Source of the DNA: an uncultured Kiritimatiellota bacterium
GTDB lineage: Bacteria; Verrucomicrobiota; Kiritimatiellia; RFP12; UBA1067
Reading direction: 5' to 3'
Length of the DNA stretch: 30,112 nt
Assembly: GCA_934675625.1 (NCBI GenBank)
Contig: CAKURH010000045.1
Location: forward strand, 1-30,112
In this document: piece by piece, positions 17,038 through 24,816 of the stretch
Layout of the letters: every line of letters starts with the position of its first letter
Numbering within the stretch: position 1 is the first letter of the stretch
Program-made: the position numbers and the translations under genes
The notes under the pieces: generated by a model
Database searches by the model: none
What the model was told of the DNA's origin: nothing
The model's input: the letters and a program-made list of their open reading frames with translations, nothing else

Positions 17038-17823
17038 ATGGAAAACCAATCCGTAAACGTCCTGACCCTCAAGTGGGGCACGCTCTATTCGGCGGACTAC
17101 GTCATCCGCCTCTATCGTGGCGTGAAGCGCAACCTCCACCGCCCCTTTCGCTTCGTCTGCGTGACGGACGACCCGGCGGGGCTGGCCGACGGCATTGACG
17201 CCGTGCCGTTTCCGCCGCGCCCCAAAGGCGTCCGCATGCCCGGCAAGTATGCGGGCTGGCCGAACATCTACGTCAAGCTGCTCGTCTTCGAGAAGGGGTT
17301 CGCCGGCCTCTCTGGGCCGACGCTTTTCCTGGATATCGACCAGATCGTCACGGGCGACCTCGACCGCTTCTTCGATTACAGGCCGGGCAAGTTCTGCATC
17401 ATCCACAACTGGATCGAGTGGCGCAAGCGGCTTTTCCGCAAGGTTCCGTTCTGTGGCAATTCGTCTTGCTTCCGCTTCGATGCGGGCGATGCGAGCGACT
17501 ACATCTACCGGAACTTCATCCGGGAAGGGGACATTGCGCTTGACCAGTCCCGCTTCAGCACCGAACAGCAGTACATGACGCATGCCGTCGGCTTCGAGAA
17601 CGTGAACTTCTGGCCGGCGAACTTCGTGCGCTCGTTCAAGCGCAGCTGCACGTGGCCCTGGCCGCTGAACCACGTTCTGACGCCGCGCCTGAATCCGGAC
17701 ACGGGCATCCTCTGCTTCCACGGCAGCCCGTCGCCCGAACAGGCAATCGCCGGCTATCGGGGCAAGCACCTCAACACATGGACGCGCCCCTGCCCCTGGG
17801 TCAAGACGCTGTGGGAGCGGTAG
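17038..17823 (+). CDS. DxD glycosyltransferase
   Basis: 261 residues. The motif FLDIDQIVTGDLD (Asp99, Asp101) and the end FHGSPSPEQA are typical of GT-A enzymes in GT8/GT32-like families that add hexoses to LPS or other surface glycans. The segment TLKWGTLYSADYVIRLY at the N-terminus, VTDDP, and KLLVFEKGF before the DxD are family-like. It is only distantly similar to the other two GT8 domains of the cluster. The ATG is 1 base after the preceding stop, with AGAAAGGA about 10 nt upstream. It is the last gene of the run that starts at gyrA; a palindromic repeat follows. Confidence 0.83.
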   Translation: MENQSVNVLTLKWGTLYSADYVIRLYRGVKRNLHRPFRFVCVTDDPAGLADGIDAVPFPPRPKGVRMPGKYAGWPNIYVKLLVFEKGFAGLSGPTLFLDIDQIVTGDLDRFFDYRPGKFCIIHNWIEWRKRLFRKVPFCGNSSCFRFDAGDASDYIYRNFIREGDIALDQSRFSTEQQYMTHAVGFENVNFWPANFVRSFKRSCTWPWPLNHVLTPRLNPDTGILCFHGSPSPEQAIAGYRGKHLNTWTRPCPWVKTLWER

Positions 17824-17862
17824 CGCGGCGCAGACCCTTTGGCAAGTCCCACCCATGTTCAA

Positions 17863-17977
17863 GTTCACGCAGAGAGCCGCAGAGAGTGCAGAGTTGTTTG
17901 GATAAGGGGAACCCCATGCAGGAAGCATCTACCCCTTCAGCCTCTGCGATTTCTGCGCCTCTGCGCGAGGATGAACA
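17863..17977. repeat. Intergenic palindrome, GCAGAG-type units
   Basis: Left arm (17863-17893) carries three GCAGAG units at 9-10 bp spacing; right arm (17941-17977) carries the complement (CTCTGCG, TTCTGCG, CTCTGCG). The centre pairs further (AAGGGG with CCCCTT, ATGC with GCAT), so RNA could fold into one long hairpin. It lies after the glycan cluster and before the flavoprotein gene, where it might end or stabilise the transcript. Confidence 0.75.
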
Positions 17978-18023
17978 CACATGATTCTTCTCTCATTCAA
18001 CCACCACCAATCAGGATAAAAAC

Positions 18024-18629
18024 ATGAAAGCCTTGCTTGTGAACGGAAGCCCGCGTGCGAACGGGAATACCATGCGGGCGTTGGAGGAAGTCGCGGCGGC
18101 GCTCAACGCGGACGGCGTGGAGACGGAGATCGTTCAGATCGGCACGAAGCCCGTGCGCGGGTGCATTGCGTGCCGGAAATGCGCGGAACTCGGCCGCTGC
18201 GTCTTCTCGGACGACGTCGCGAACACGATTCTCGAAAAGGCCGTCGCGGCGGATGCGCTCGTCCTCGGTACGCCCGTCTACTACGCCCAGCCGAACGGGG
18301 CGCTCCTCGCGGTGATGCAGCGCGCGTTCTTCGCGTCGGGCGGGCGTCTGCGTGGCAAGTCCGCCGCGTCCGTCGCGGTCTGCCGCCGGGGCGGCGCGAG
18401 CACGGCGTTCCAGACGCTGAACCTGTTCTACGGCATCGTCGGCATGCCCGTCGCCGGCTCGCAGTACTGGAACATCGCCTATGGGGCCGCGCCGGGCGAG
18501 GTCGCGCAGGATGCGGAGGGCTTGCAGACGATGCGGCTCTTGGGCCACAACCTCGCCTGGATGGCGAAGAACCTCAAGGCGGACGTCCCCGCTCGCGAGC
18601 CGTGGCAAATGACGAACTTCATTCGGTAG
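18024..18629 (+). CDS. NADPH-dependent FMN reductase-like flavoprotein
   Basis: Flavodoxin-fold oxidoreductase, 201 residues. The FMN phosphate loop is GSPRANGNT (about 8-16). CIACRKC (about 48-54) and a further Cys in GRCVF resemble the cysteine cluster of iron-sulfur flavoproteins. LGTPVYYAQPNG is the second flavin-contact loop. Likely a cytoplasmic electron-transfer or quinone/nitro reductase-type enzyme of an anaerobe; physiological substrate unknown. A short AGGAT lies 7 nt before the ATG. No clear promoter is visible; it follows the palindromic repeat at 17863-17977. Confidence 0.87.
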   Translation: MKALLVNGSPRANGNTMRALEEVAAALNADGVETEIVQIGTKPVRGCIACRKCAELGRCVFSDDVANTILEKAVAADALVLGTPVYYAQPNGALLAVMQRAFFASGGRLRGKSAASVAVCRRGGASTAFQTLNLFYGIVGMPVAGSQYWNIAYGAAPGEVAQDAEGLQTMRLLGHNLAWMAKNLKADVPAREPWQMTNFIR

Positions 18630-18650
18630 TGTCGCAGCGCGCAGCCGCGC

Positions 18651-18694
18651 TTGACGGCCATCGTCCGTTTTGCTATATTTCCCCATCACTTGGG
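18651..18694 (+). promoter_or_regulatory. Promoter of the Gfo/Idh/MocA gene with leader hairpin
   Basis: TTGACG at 18651-18656, 17-bp spacer, TATATT at 18674-18679 with TGC before it. The best -35 in the window. A short CCCCA/TGGGG hairpin at 18680-18694 straddles the expected start. The leader runs about 68 nt to the ATG at 18754, ending with AAGGAAAG. Confidence 0.65.
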
Positions 18695-18753
18695 GCATGG
18701 GCCTCGGGCGTGAATTTCCATTACCACTGATCTGACCAAGGAAAGAACGAATC

Positions 18754-19968
18754 ATGCTGAAAGCCATCATTCTCGGTGCCGGGTATCGCGGGCGGGCCTA
18801 TGCCGACTATGCGACGGAACACCCGGACCAGCTGGAGATCGTCGGCGTCGCCGACCCCGTGCAGGCCGAGGTCATCCCGGCGAAGCGGTACTGGAAGGAC
18901 TGGCGCGACTGCCTCGCGGCGCGGCCCGAGGCGGACATCGTGATGGTCACGATGCCGGACAGCCTTCACCACGACCCGGCGATCATGGCGCTGGAGGCGG
19001 GCTACCACCTGCTGCTTGAAAAGCCGATTTCGCCGACGGAACAGGAGTGTCGCGAGGTCATCGACTGCGCGCTGAAGAATCGGCGGCTCGTCATCGTCGG
19101 CCACGTCCTCCGCTACACGGCCTACTTTGCGCACATCAAGGCGCTGATCGACTCGGGCGAGCTCGGCGAGGTCGTCTCGATCGCGCACCAGGAGTCCGCC
19201 GGATTCTGGAAGGTCGCCCACTCCTACGTGCGCGGCAACTGGGCGAACTCGAAGAAGAGCTCGCCGATCATCCTCGCGAAGTGCTCGCACGACCTCGACC
19301 TGTTCGTCTGGTGGCTCGGCGGGCGCAAGTGCAAGAAGGTGACGTCGTTCGGCTCGATCAAGCTCTTCCGCAAGGAGATGATGCCGAAGGGCGCGGCGCA
19401 CCGGTGCGTGGACTGCCCGCCCGCCATCGAGAAGCGGTGCGTCTGGAGCGCGCGCAACATGTACGTCAAGCACGACGAGCTCAAGTACCTCTTCGCCGAC
19501 CATTCGGACGCGGCGATGGAGAAGCTCATCGAGGAGACCGAGTACGGCAAGTGCGTCTACCAGTCGGACAACGACGTGCCCGACCACCAGACCGTGACGA
19601 TGGAGTTCGAGGGCGGCGCGACCGTGAGCCACGTGATGACGGGCTTCACGGCGAAGAACGTGCGCACGACGCGCATCGCCCTGACGCGCGGCGAGATCGT
19701 GGGCGACGGCGAGAACCTCGACATCTGCCGCTTCGACGGCAACTCGGTCGAGACGGGTGTGCCGACGTGCTTCCGCCTGCCGAACAAGTCGCGCCACGGC
19801 GGCGGCGACTTCAACCTCGTCTCGGAGATGATCCGCGTCCTGCGCCGGAACGACCCCGAGGAGATCCGCGAGATCACGGCGGAGGCGCTGCAGAGCCACC
19901 TCATCTGCTTCGCGGCGGAGCGCTCGCGCCTTGCGGGCGGGGCCATCGTCGAGATCAACAAGGACTGA
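18754..19968 (+). CDS. Gfo/Idh/MocA family oxidoreductase
   Basis: NAD(P)-dependent sugar or sugar-derivative dehydrogenase, 404 residues. The N-terminal Rossmann domain shows GAGYRGRAY (about 8-16) and the EKPIS motif with Lys90, a catalytic-site residue in the family. The C-terminal alpha/beta domain includes KCSHDLDLF, the expected substrate-side His/Asp segment. A cysteine cluster (RCVDCPPAIEKRC) is common in this branch. Which sugar is oxidised cannot be inferred. It has its own promoter and a good ribosome site, and is followed 8 bases later by an RNA-methyltransferase-like gene, so they are probably co-transcribed without an evident shared pathway. Confidence 0.9.
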   Translation: MLKAIILGAGYRGRAYADYATEHPDQLEIVGVADPVQAEVIPAKRYWKDWRDCLAARPEADIVMVTMPDSLHHDPAIMALEAGYHLLLEKPISPTEQECREVIDCALKNRRLVIVGHVLRYTAYFAHIKALIDSGELGEVVSIAHQESAGFWKVAHSYVRGNWANSKKSSPIILAKCSHDLDLFVWWLGGRKCKKVTSFGSIKLFRKEMMPKGAAHRCVDCPPAIEKRCVWSARNMYVKHDELKYLFADHSDAAMEKLIEETEYGKCVYQSDNDVPDHQTVTMEFEGGATVSHVMTGFTAKNVRTTRIALTRGEIVGDGENLDICRFDGNSVETGVPTCFRLPNKSRHGGGDFNLVSEMIRVLRRNDPEEIREITAEALQSHLICFAAERSRLAGGAIVEINKD

Positions 19969-19976
19969 GGCGGCAT

Positions 19977-20924
19977 ATGGCGAAGACGCTCCTCGTCGGC
20001 TACAGGGCCGCAGACCTCACGCCCGCGCTGCTGGAGGGCGACGTGACGTGCCATACGCTCGACGTCTACCACCGGCACGCGATCGAGAAGGTCCATCACG
20101 CGAAGGCGATCTGCTCGGCGCACCTGCCCGAAGGGCCGTGGGACGTCGTTCGCTTCCGGACGGGGCCGAAGCTCATGAGCGGCGAGCTCGCGCTCGACCT
20201 GCTGCAGGAGTGCGCAAAGCTCGTCGGGCACGCGCTCAAGCCGCCGCGATTTGTCCTCGACTACGTTGGGCGCGAGCGCGACCGCAATGATCTGCTCGAC
20301 AAGGTGCGCAAGGACGCGAAGCGCGAACGGTCGTTCAAGGCCGAGTGGCCGGCGTCCGTGCCGGGCGGCCCGAAGCTGATGTTCACGAGTTATCCGGGCT
20401 GCTTCTGCCATCGCCGACTGGACGAGGGCGGGCTGGCGCTCGCCGAGGTCGTGAGCCGCGAGCTGCAGGAGGGGTTGGCTCACACGGAGAGTCGGAGACA
20501 CGGAGAGGTGTTGCGGCTTCTCGACATGGGCTGTGGATGCGGGCTGGTCGGGCTTCTGGTCGCGAAAGCCGTTCCCGTGTCCCTTACTCTCGTCGATTCC
20601 CATGCGCGGGCGGTCGAGGCGGCGACGGAGAACGCGGCGAAGTTCGGCGTGTCGGCAGAGGTGATCCTGTCCGACAGCGGCACGCCCGCGCGGATGGACG
20701 GTACGTTCGACGTCTTCGTCGGTAATCCGCCGTATTACAGCGACTACCGCATCGCCGAGGTCTTTTTGGAGACGGCGCAGCGCGCGCTGAAGCCGGGCGG
20801 CGTCTGCTATCAGGTCGTGAAGAACGCGGCGGGGCTCGAACCCGTGCAGAAGCGGTTCTTCCCCGACGTCGAGGTCATCCGGCGCCGCAACTACGCCGTC
20901 CTGAAGTCGGTTAAGCGGTCATGA
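19977..20924 (+). CDS. RsmC-like class I SAM methyltransferase
   Basis: 315 residues. The C-terminal half is a Rossmann methyltransferase with motif I LLDMGCGCGLVG (about 181-192) and the N6/N2-amino methyltransferase motif NPPY (from Asn250), as in RsmC/RlmG-type rRNA guanine-N2 methyltransferases. The N-terminal half lacks recognisable motifs and may be a substrate-binding domain. Just before motif I, residues 169-177 (HTESRRHGE) are encoded by a CGGAG-type repeat arm (20481-20507). ATG at 19977, 8 bases after the dehydrogenase stop; the stop overlaps the next ATG. rRNA is the most likely target, but another nucleic acid or small molecule is possible. Confidence 0.8.
   Translation: MAKTLLVGYRAADLTPALLEGDVTCHTLDVYHRHAIEKVHHAKAICSAHLPEGPWDVVRFRTGPKLMSGELALDLLQECAKLVGHALKPPRFVLDYVGRERDRNDLLDKVRKDAKRERSFKAEWPASVPGGPKLMFTSYPGCFCHRRLDEGGLALAEVVSRELQEGLAHTESRRHGEVLRLLDMGCGCGLVGLLVAKAVPVSLTLVDSHARAVEAATENAAKFGVSAEVILSDSGTPARMDGTFDVFVGNPPYYSDYRIAEVFLETAQRALKPGGVCYQVVKNAAGLEPVQKRFFPDVEVIRRRNYAVLKSVKRS
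20481..20507 (+). repeat. Single CGGAG-type repeat arm inside the methyltransferase gene
   Basis: CACACGGAG, GTCGGAG and ACACGGAG units at 9-10 bp spacing, in frame. No clear partner arm follows, so it is a half element or a decayed one. It lies at the junction between the N-terminal domain and motif I, a likely linker. Confidence 0.55.
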
Positions 20925-21481
20925 GCGTCTTGGGATCCTCTCGCGGTTCCCGTCCCGACACGCGCGCGCGCTTCGCTTCTTTTGACGAGACGTTCATGCG
21001 CATGGCGCTGCGCGAGGCGGAGAAGGCGGCGGCGGACGGCGAAGTGCCGCTCGGCTGCGTCATCGTCGCGCCGGCCGTCCTGGAGCCCGCGCACGATGGG
21101 CATCCGGCGGTCTACGACCCCGACCCGTCGATGGCGAAGATTCTGGGGCGTGCGCACAACCAGACGGAGGGACTGTCGGACGCGACGGCCCATGCGGAGA
21201 TGCTGGCGATGTCGTCCGCCTTTGCCGCTGTCGGTGACTGGCGGCTGACGGGCGCACGGCTCTACGTCACGAAGGAGCCGTGCCCGATGTGCGCGGGCGG
21301 CATCGTCCTCGCGCGCGTGGCGACGGTCGTCTGGGGCGTGTCCGACCCGAAGCGCGGCGGCGGCACGACGTTCGGCATCTTCGGACACCCCGGCATCAAC
21401 CACCATCCCGAAATCGTCACCGGCGTCTGCGAAGCGGCGTCCAAGGCGATTCTTCAGGACTTCTTCCGCACGCGGCGCTGA
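20921..21481 (+). CDS. tadA: TadA-like nucleoside/tRNA adenosine deaminase
   Basis: Zinc-dependent deaminase, 186 residues; the expected role is conversion of adenosine-34 to inosine in tRNA-Arg. Zinc ligands and catalytic glutamate are visible: His91 and Glu93 in HAEMLAM, Cys121 and Cys124 in PCPMC. The stretch between PLGCVIV and RAHNQTE is longer than usual (extra loop with DGHPAVYDPDPS). The N-terminus has about 20 extra residues (SRGSRPDTRAR), so the true start might be internal, but the ATG at 20921 overlapping the previous stop is convincing. A guanine- or cytidine-deaminating relative cannot be excluded. Confidence 0.85.
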   Translation: MSVLGSSRGSRPDTRARFASFDETFMRMALREAEKAAADGEVPLGCVIVAPAVLEPAHDGHPAVYDPDPSMAKILGRAHNQTEGLSDATAHAEMLAMSSAFAAVGDWRLTGARLYVTKEPCPMCAGGIVLARVATVVWGVSDPKRGGGTTFGIFGHPGINHHPEIVTGVCEAASKAILQDFFRTRR

Positions 21482-22737
21482 TGGGTGGCATGAAGCGGAA
21501 AGAATTCGGCGGCAGGATGCGCGACCGGGCAGCGGGGCGGCCGTGCGTGCTTGTCTTGCGGCTGACGGCCGAGGATTCGTCCGTGCGGCTCATGAAGGGC
21601 GTCAAGCGCTACGCCGATAAGGCGGGGTGGACGCTGCGTCGCCTGGACTACCGAACGGTCGATGGCGCTCTCGTGCAGGACGGCACGAACGAGCCGCTGG
21701 ACATTCGGGGACTGCTGAAGCTGTGGCGTCCGCTTGGGCTGATTGTGGATGCGGGTGTCGCGCCCGCGCAGTTGCCGGACATCTTCGGACGCAGCCGGAT
21801 CCCGCTCGTTTTCAGCGACCTCTCGCCGGGCGAGGCGCGCGGACGAGCCTTGGCGACTGCGTACGTGGCGAGCGATGCGGAGGCTGTGGCGGAGGCGGCG
21901 TTCAACGAACTCGCCCGTCAGGGCGTCGCGTCCTTTGCCTATGTGCCGTTCAGGAATCCCGGCTGGTCGTGGAGCCGGGCGCGTGGCGAACAGTTCGCGC
22001 GGCGAGCGCGGGCCAGCGGTGCGGCGTTCAGCTGCTTCGCTGCGTCCGACGTCGGGGAGCGCCGCACCCGTGCGCTGGCGGCCTGGCTGAAGGGGCTGCC
22101 GAAGCCCTGCGGCGTATTTGCCGCAAACGATGCGGAAGCCGAGCGCGTGCGCAACGCCTGTCTGGCGGCGGGGGTGGGCATCCCGGACGAGGTTGCGCTG
22201 GTCGGCGTGGACAACCGCCGCGACATCTGCGAAAGCGGCGACCCGACGCTGACGAGCGTCGAACAGGATTTCGAGACGTGCGGCTACCTGTCCGCACGGC
22301 AGCTGGATCGGCTGGCCTCCGGCGAGAAGCTGCCGAAGGGGCGGGCGGTGACGTTTGGCGTCTCGCAGGTCGTGCGCCGCGCCTCGACGCGCCGTCTGGT
22401 CGTGTGCGACGGCCGTGTCGCGCGGGCGCTGGAGTTCGTTCGGCTGCACGCAGCCGACCGCATCACGCCGCCGGATGTCGTTGCGGTCATGGGGTGTCGG
22501 CGTTCGTATGCCGACCAGCGGTTCCGCGAATGCACGGGGCATACGATTCTGGACGAGATCCGCATCCGCCGCGTCGAGCTGGTGAAGGAGCTGGTTCGGC
22601 GCGATGACTGCGACCGCGCGTCGCTGTACTGTTACAGCGGGTTTGCGTCCATGATTGACCTGCGTCGCGTGTTCAAGGCGCTGACGGGGCAGACGCTTTC
22701 GCAATGGCGCGCCGCCGGTACGCGCGAGACGGGCTAA
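21481..22737 (+). CDS. XylR-like AraC-family transcriptional regulator
   Basis: 418 residues. About 20-310 is a LacI/periplasmic-binding-protein-like sensor (PCVLVLRLTAEDSSVRLMKG, GVFAANDAEAERVR, ALVGVDNRRDICE), and about 318-418 is a double helix-turn-helix AraC domain ending SGFASMIDLRRVFKALTGQTLSQWR. This is the architecture of the XylR family, which senses a sugar and activates catabolic genes. The ATG at 21481 shares a base with the upstream stop; a second ATG 9 bases further is also possible. Its gene lies directly upstream of the promoter at 22765 for the carbohydrate operon, so that operon is the probable target. Confidence 0.9.
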   Translation: MGGMKRKEFGGRMRDRAAGRPCVLVLRLTAEDSSVRLMKGVKRYADKAGWTLRRLDYRTVDGALVQDGTNEPLDIRGLLKLWRPLGLIVDAGVAPAQLPDIFGRSRIPLVFSDLSPGEARGRALATAYVASDAEAVAEAAFNELARQGVASFAYVPFRNPGWSWSRARGEQFARRARASGAAFSCFAASDVGERRTRALAAWLKGLPKPCGVFAANDAEAERVRNACLAAGVGIPDEVALVGVDNRRDICESGDPTLTSVEQDFETCGYLSARQLDRLASGEKLPKGRAVTFGVSQVVRRASTRRLVVCDGRVARALEFVRLHAADRITPPDVVAVMGCRRSYADQRFRECTGHTILDEIRIRRVELVKELVRRDDCDRASLYCYSGFASMIDLRRVFKALTGQTLSQWRAAGTRETG

Positions 22738-22764
22738 TTGTTTCTTTTTTATCGGGCTATTTGT

Positions 22765-22793
22765 TTCATTCGCGCGCTGAAAAATGGTATAAT
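22765..22793 (+). promoter_or_regulatory. Promoter of the carbohydrate operon
   Basis: TTCATT at 22765-22770, 17-bp spacer, TATAAT at 22788-22793 with TGG before it. Predicted start near 22800, exactly where an 18-bp tandem repeat begins, so the repeat would form nearly the whole leader. Confidence 0.7.
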
Positions 22794-22801
22794 GCACTTA
22801 T

Positions 22802-22887
22802 CTGAAGTCAGACAAGCAACTGAAGTCAGACAAGCAACTGAAGTCAGACAAGCAACTGAAGTCAGACAAGCAACTGAAGTCAGACAA
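22802..22887 (+). repeat. 18-bp tandem repeat in the mRNA leader
   Basis: Four full identical copies of CTGAAGTCAGACAAGCAA plus a 14-bp partial fifth. Each unit holds the dyad CTGA-AG-TCAG. The array ends at the ribosome site AAAAGGAG, 9 nt before the ATG at 22904. Being perfect, it is probably young or unstable in copy number. Confidence 0.95.
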
Positions 22888-22903
22888 AAAAGGAGTGAAG
22901 CAA

Positions 22904-24809
22904 ATGAAAAGACTGATCTGTTGGGGCAGCGTCCTTGCGACGTGCGCGCTGCCTGTCCTCGGCGCGTCGGACGTGTGGAGCGATGCGCTGATCAAGCTGG
23001 GGGGGGGGGGGGTACCCTGACCTCAACGACAACGGGCTGATCGACCAGGGCGAGGTCCTGGACGTGCTGCACGGCGGCGACTTGACGCACGTGAACCACC
23101 AGGCCTTCGCGACCAAAGACCGCAGTGTCATTCCGGCAGACTATCAAGACGACCTGTACGCGACGAACCTGCTCGTCAACTGCGTGACGGAGGGCGTCGA
23201 ACGCAATCAGGACTGCCTCTACCTGAGCCAGTCGCTCAAGATTGACGAAACGACGACGCCGTCGACGACGAACTTCTACAGCCAGTCCCTGAAACTGCCG
23301 CTCAAGCTGGTGGGCGAAAACTACTCGGCCGTCATCCGCTTCCGCCGCGACCTGTCGTGTCCAGGCGTGCAGACCGTCTTTATTCATCTCGGCTATGATT
23401 CGACCGGGAACGGCGTGGGCCTGATGGGGCTGCTCAGCCCGGACGGCATCATCACGCTCAAGGCCGGCGGCAGCACCGACGCGGCGGGCGAGAAAGTCTT
23501 GGGCGGGAACACGTGGGTTCCCGATCCGACCCTTGAGCCAAATAACAACTACAGTAGGTATCACGACGGCACGTGGGCCGATTTCGGCATCGTTGTGAAG
23601 GGGCGCAAGGTGCGCTGCTACTGGTCGCCCGAAACGGGACCGTGCCGGTGGTTCGACGCCGATTTTTCGGACGTCACGCTCGACAAGATGTACAACGACA
23701 CGTCGTCCGGCAGTCTGCGTCTGGGCGGACACAAGTGGCTCGGCGGCCCGATGACGTGGGAGAACCAGGCGAAGGTCGTCATCGACAAGGGCGGCGCGTT
23801 CCGGGGCGCGGTCGCGCTGTTCGGCGTCTGGAACCGCTGCCTCTCGGACAGCGAGCTGGTCGCGGCGCTTGCGAACGGCGGTCCGGCGCTGTTCCGCGTC
23901 GGCGTGGAAGGGCGCACGGCGGAGATGTGCGGCGGCGCCGAAACGTCCGGCGCGGTGACGCTCGCTGAAGGTGCCGCGGATCTGCGCACGGCGTCCGCGC
24001 AACTCGCGCCGGGCGGCTCGCTGGAGATTCCGTTTACGGTCCCGGCGCGCAACGCGGGGCTCGGGCAGCTCCTGCGCCTGCGTCTGGCGTCCGGCTCCGC
24101 CGCCGGCGAAGCGTCCTTCTGCCTCGACGGCGAACCGCTTCTCGACAAGGGCGTCGGCGTCCAGCCGCGCGCGTGGCGCGACGTATGGGTCGGCGGCGCG
24201 GCGCTGACGGAAGGCGCGCATACGGCGAAGATCGTCAACAGCGGCACGACGACGCTCGCGTGGGATGTCGTCGAGCTGGCAGGCTCGTTCAACCATCAGC
24301 CGGGTCTGCTCAACGGCACGGAGAAGTATGTCCCCTACGACAGCGGCAACGGCAAGCGCCAGTACTTCGGCGAACAGGAGGGACGCGCGATTTCCGATGC
24401 GTTCGCGGCGGACGGCGGCTGGTTCGACTTCCTGCATTCGCCGATGCCGGCCGGCGTGAACTGCGAGACGGTACGTCCGTTCCGCCTGCACTGGACGCTG
24501 CCCGCGCGGATGAAGCGCCGGTATGCGTGGAACTTGCGCCTGGTGCTGGAGAATGCGAAGGCCTCCTGCACGGCGAAGTGGCGCGTCGCGCTGAACGGCG
24601 CGGACGTGATGGCGCCGCGCGCGATCGGCGAGAAGGAGACGATCGAGCTGCCGCTTGCGTCAGCCGCGCTGAACTGGGGCGGCGACAACGTGCTGACGCT
24701 GACGACGGATGACAAGGGCGAGACGGTGACGAGCGGCATCGTCATCCGCGAAGTCGGTCTCGTGATGGATCAGCCGAAGCCGACGGGTGTCCTTGTGCTG
24801 CTGCGCTGA
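22904..24809 (+). CDS. Secreted LamG-like/EF-hand protein, frame broken at a poly-G tract
   Basis: Two frames form one gene. 22904-22999 encodes a start and signal peptide (MKRLICWGSVLATCALPVLGA, ending near residue 21) plus SDVWSDALIKL, behind a strong ribosome site. A run of 14 G (22999-23012) follows, after which the body continues one frame off to the stop at 24809; one G fewer would join them, otherwise translation ends at a TGA just after the run. Right after the tract comes a canonical EF-hand loop (DLNDNGLIDQGE). The body holds a concanavalin-like LamG domain (ending VALFGVWNRCLSDSEL) and further beta-rich modules, so glycan binding is likely. The body's first ATG (23064) has no signal peptide or clear ribosome site. 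First gene of the operon; phase switch or sequence error. Confidence 0.78.
22999..23012 (+). repeat. Poly-G tract (G14)
   Basis: Fourteen consecutive G inside a coding region, between the signal-peptide segment and the EF-hand loop. Frame arithmetic: ATG at 22904 and body codon TAC at 23013 differ by 109 bases, so 13 or 16 G would be in frame and 14 is not. Confidence 0.9.
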
Positions 24810-24816
24810 AGGGGGC

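Noticed and set aside
22802..22887. CRISPR-like array
   Set aside because: Units are 18 bp and directly joined with no unique spacers, and no cas genes are near; it is a plain tandem repeat.
22792..23040. Upstream open frame with repeated TEVRQA peptide from the 18-bp repeat
   Set aside because: Its ATG overlaps the -10 hexamer and would not be transcribed, and it has no ribosome site; openness follows from the repeat length being a multiple of three.
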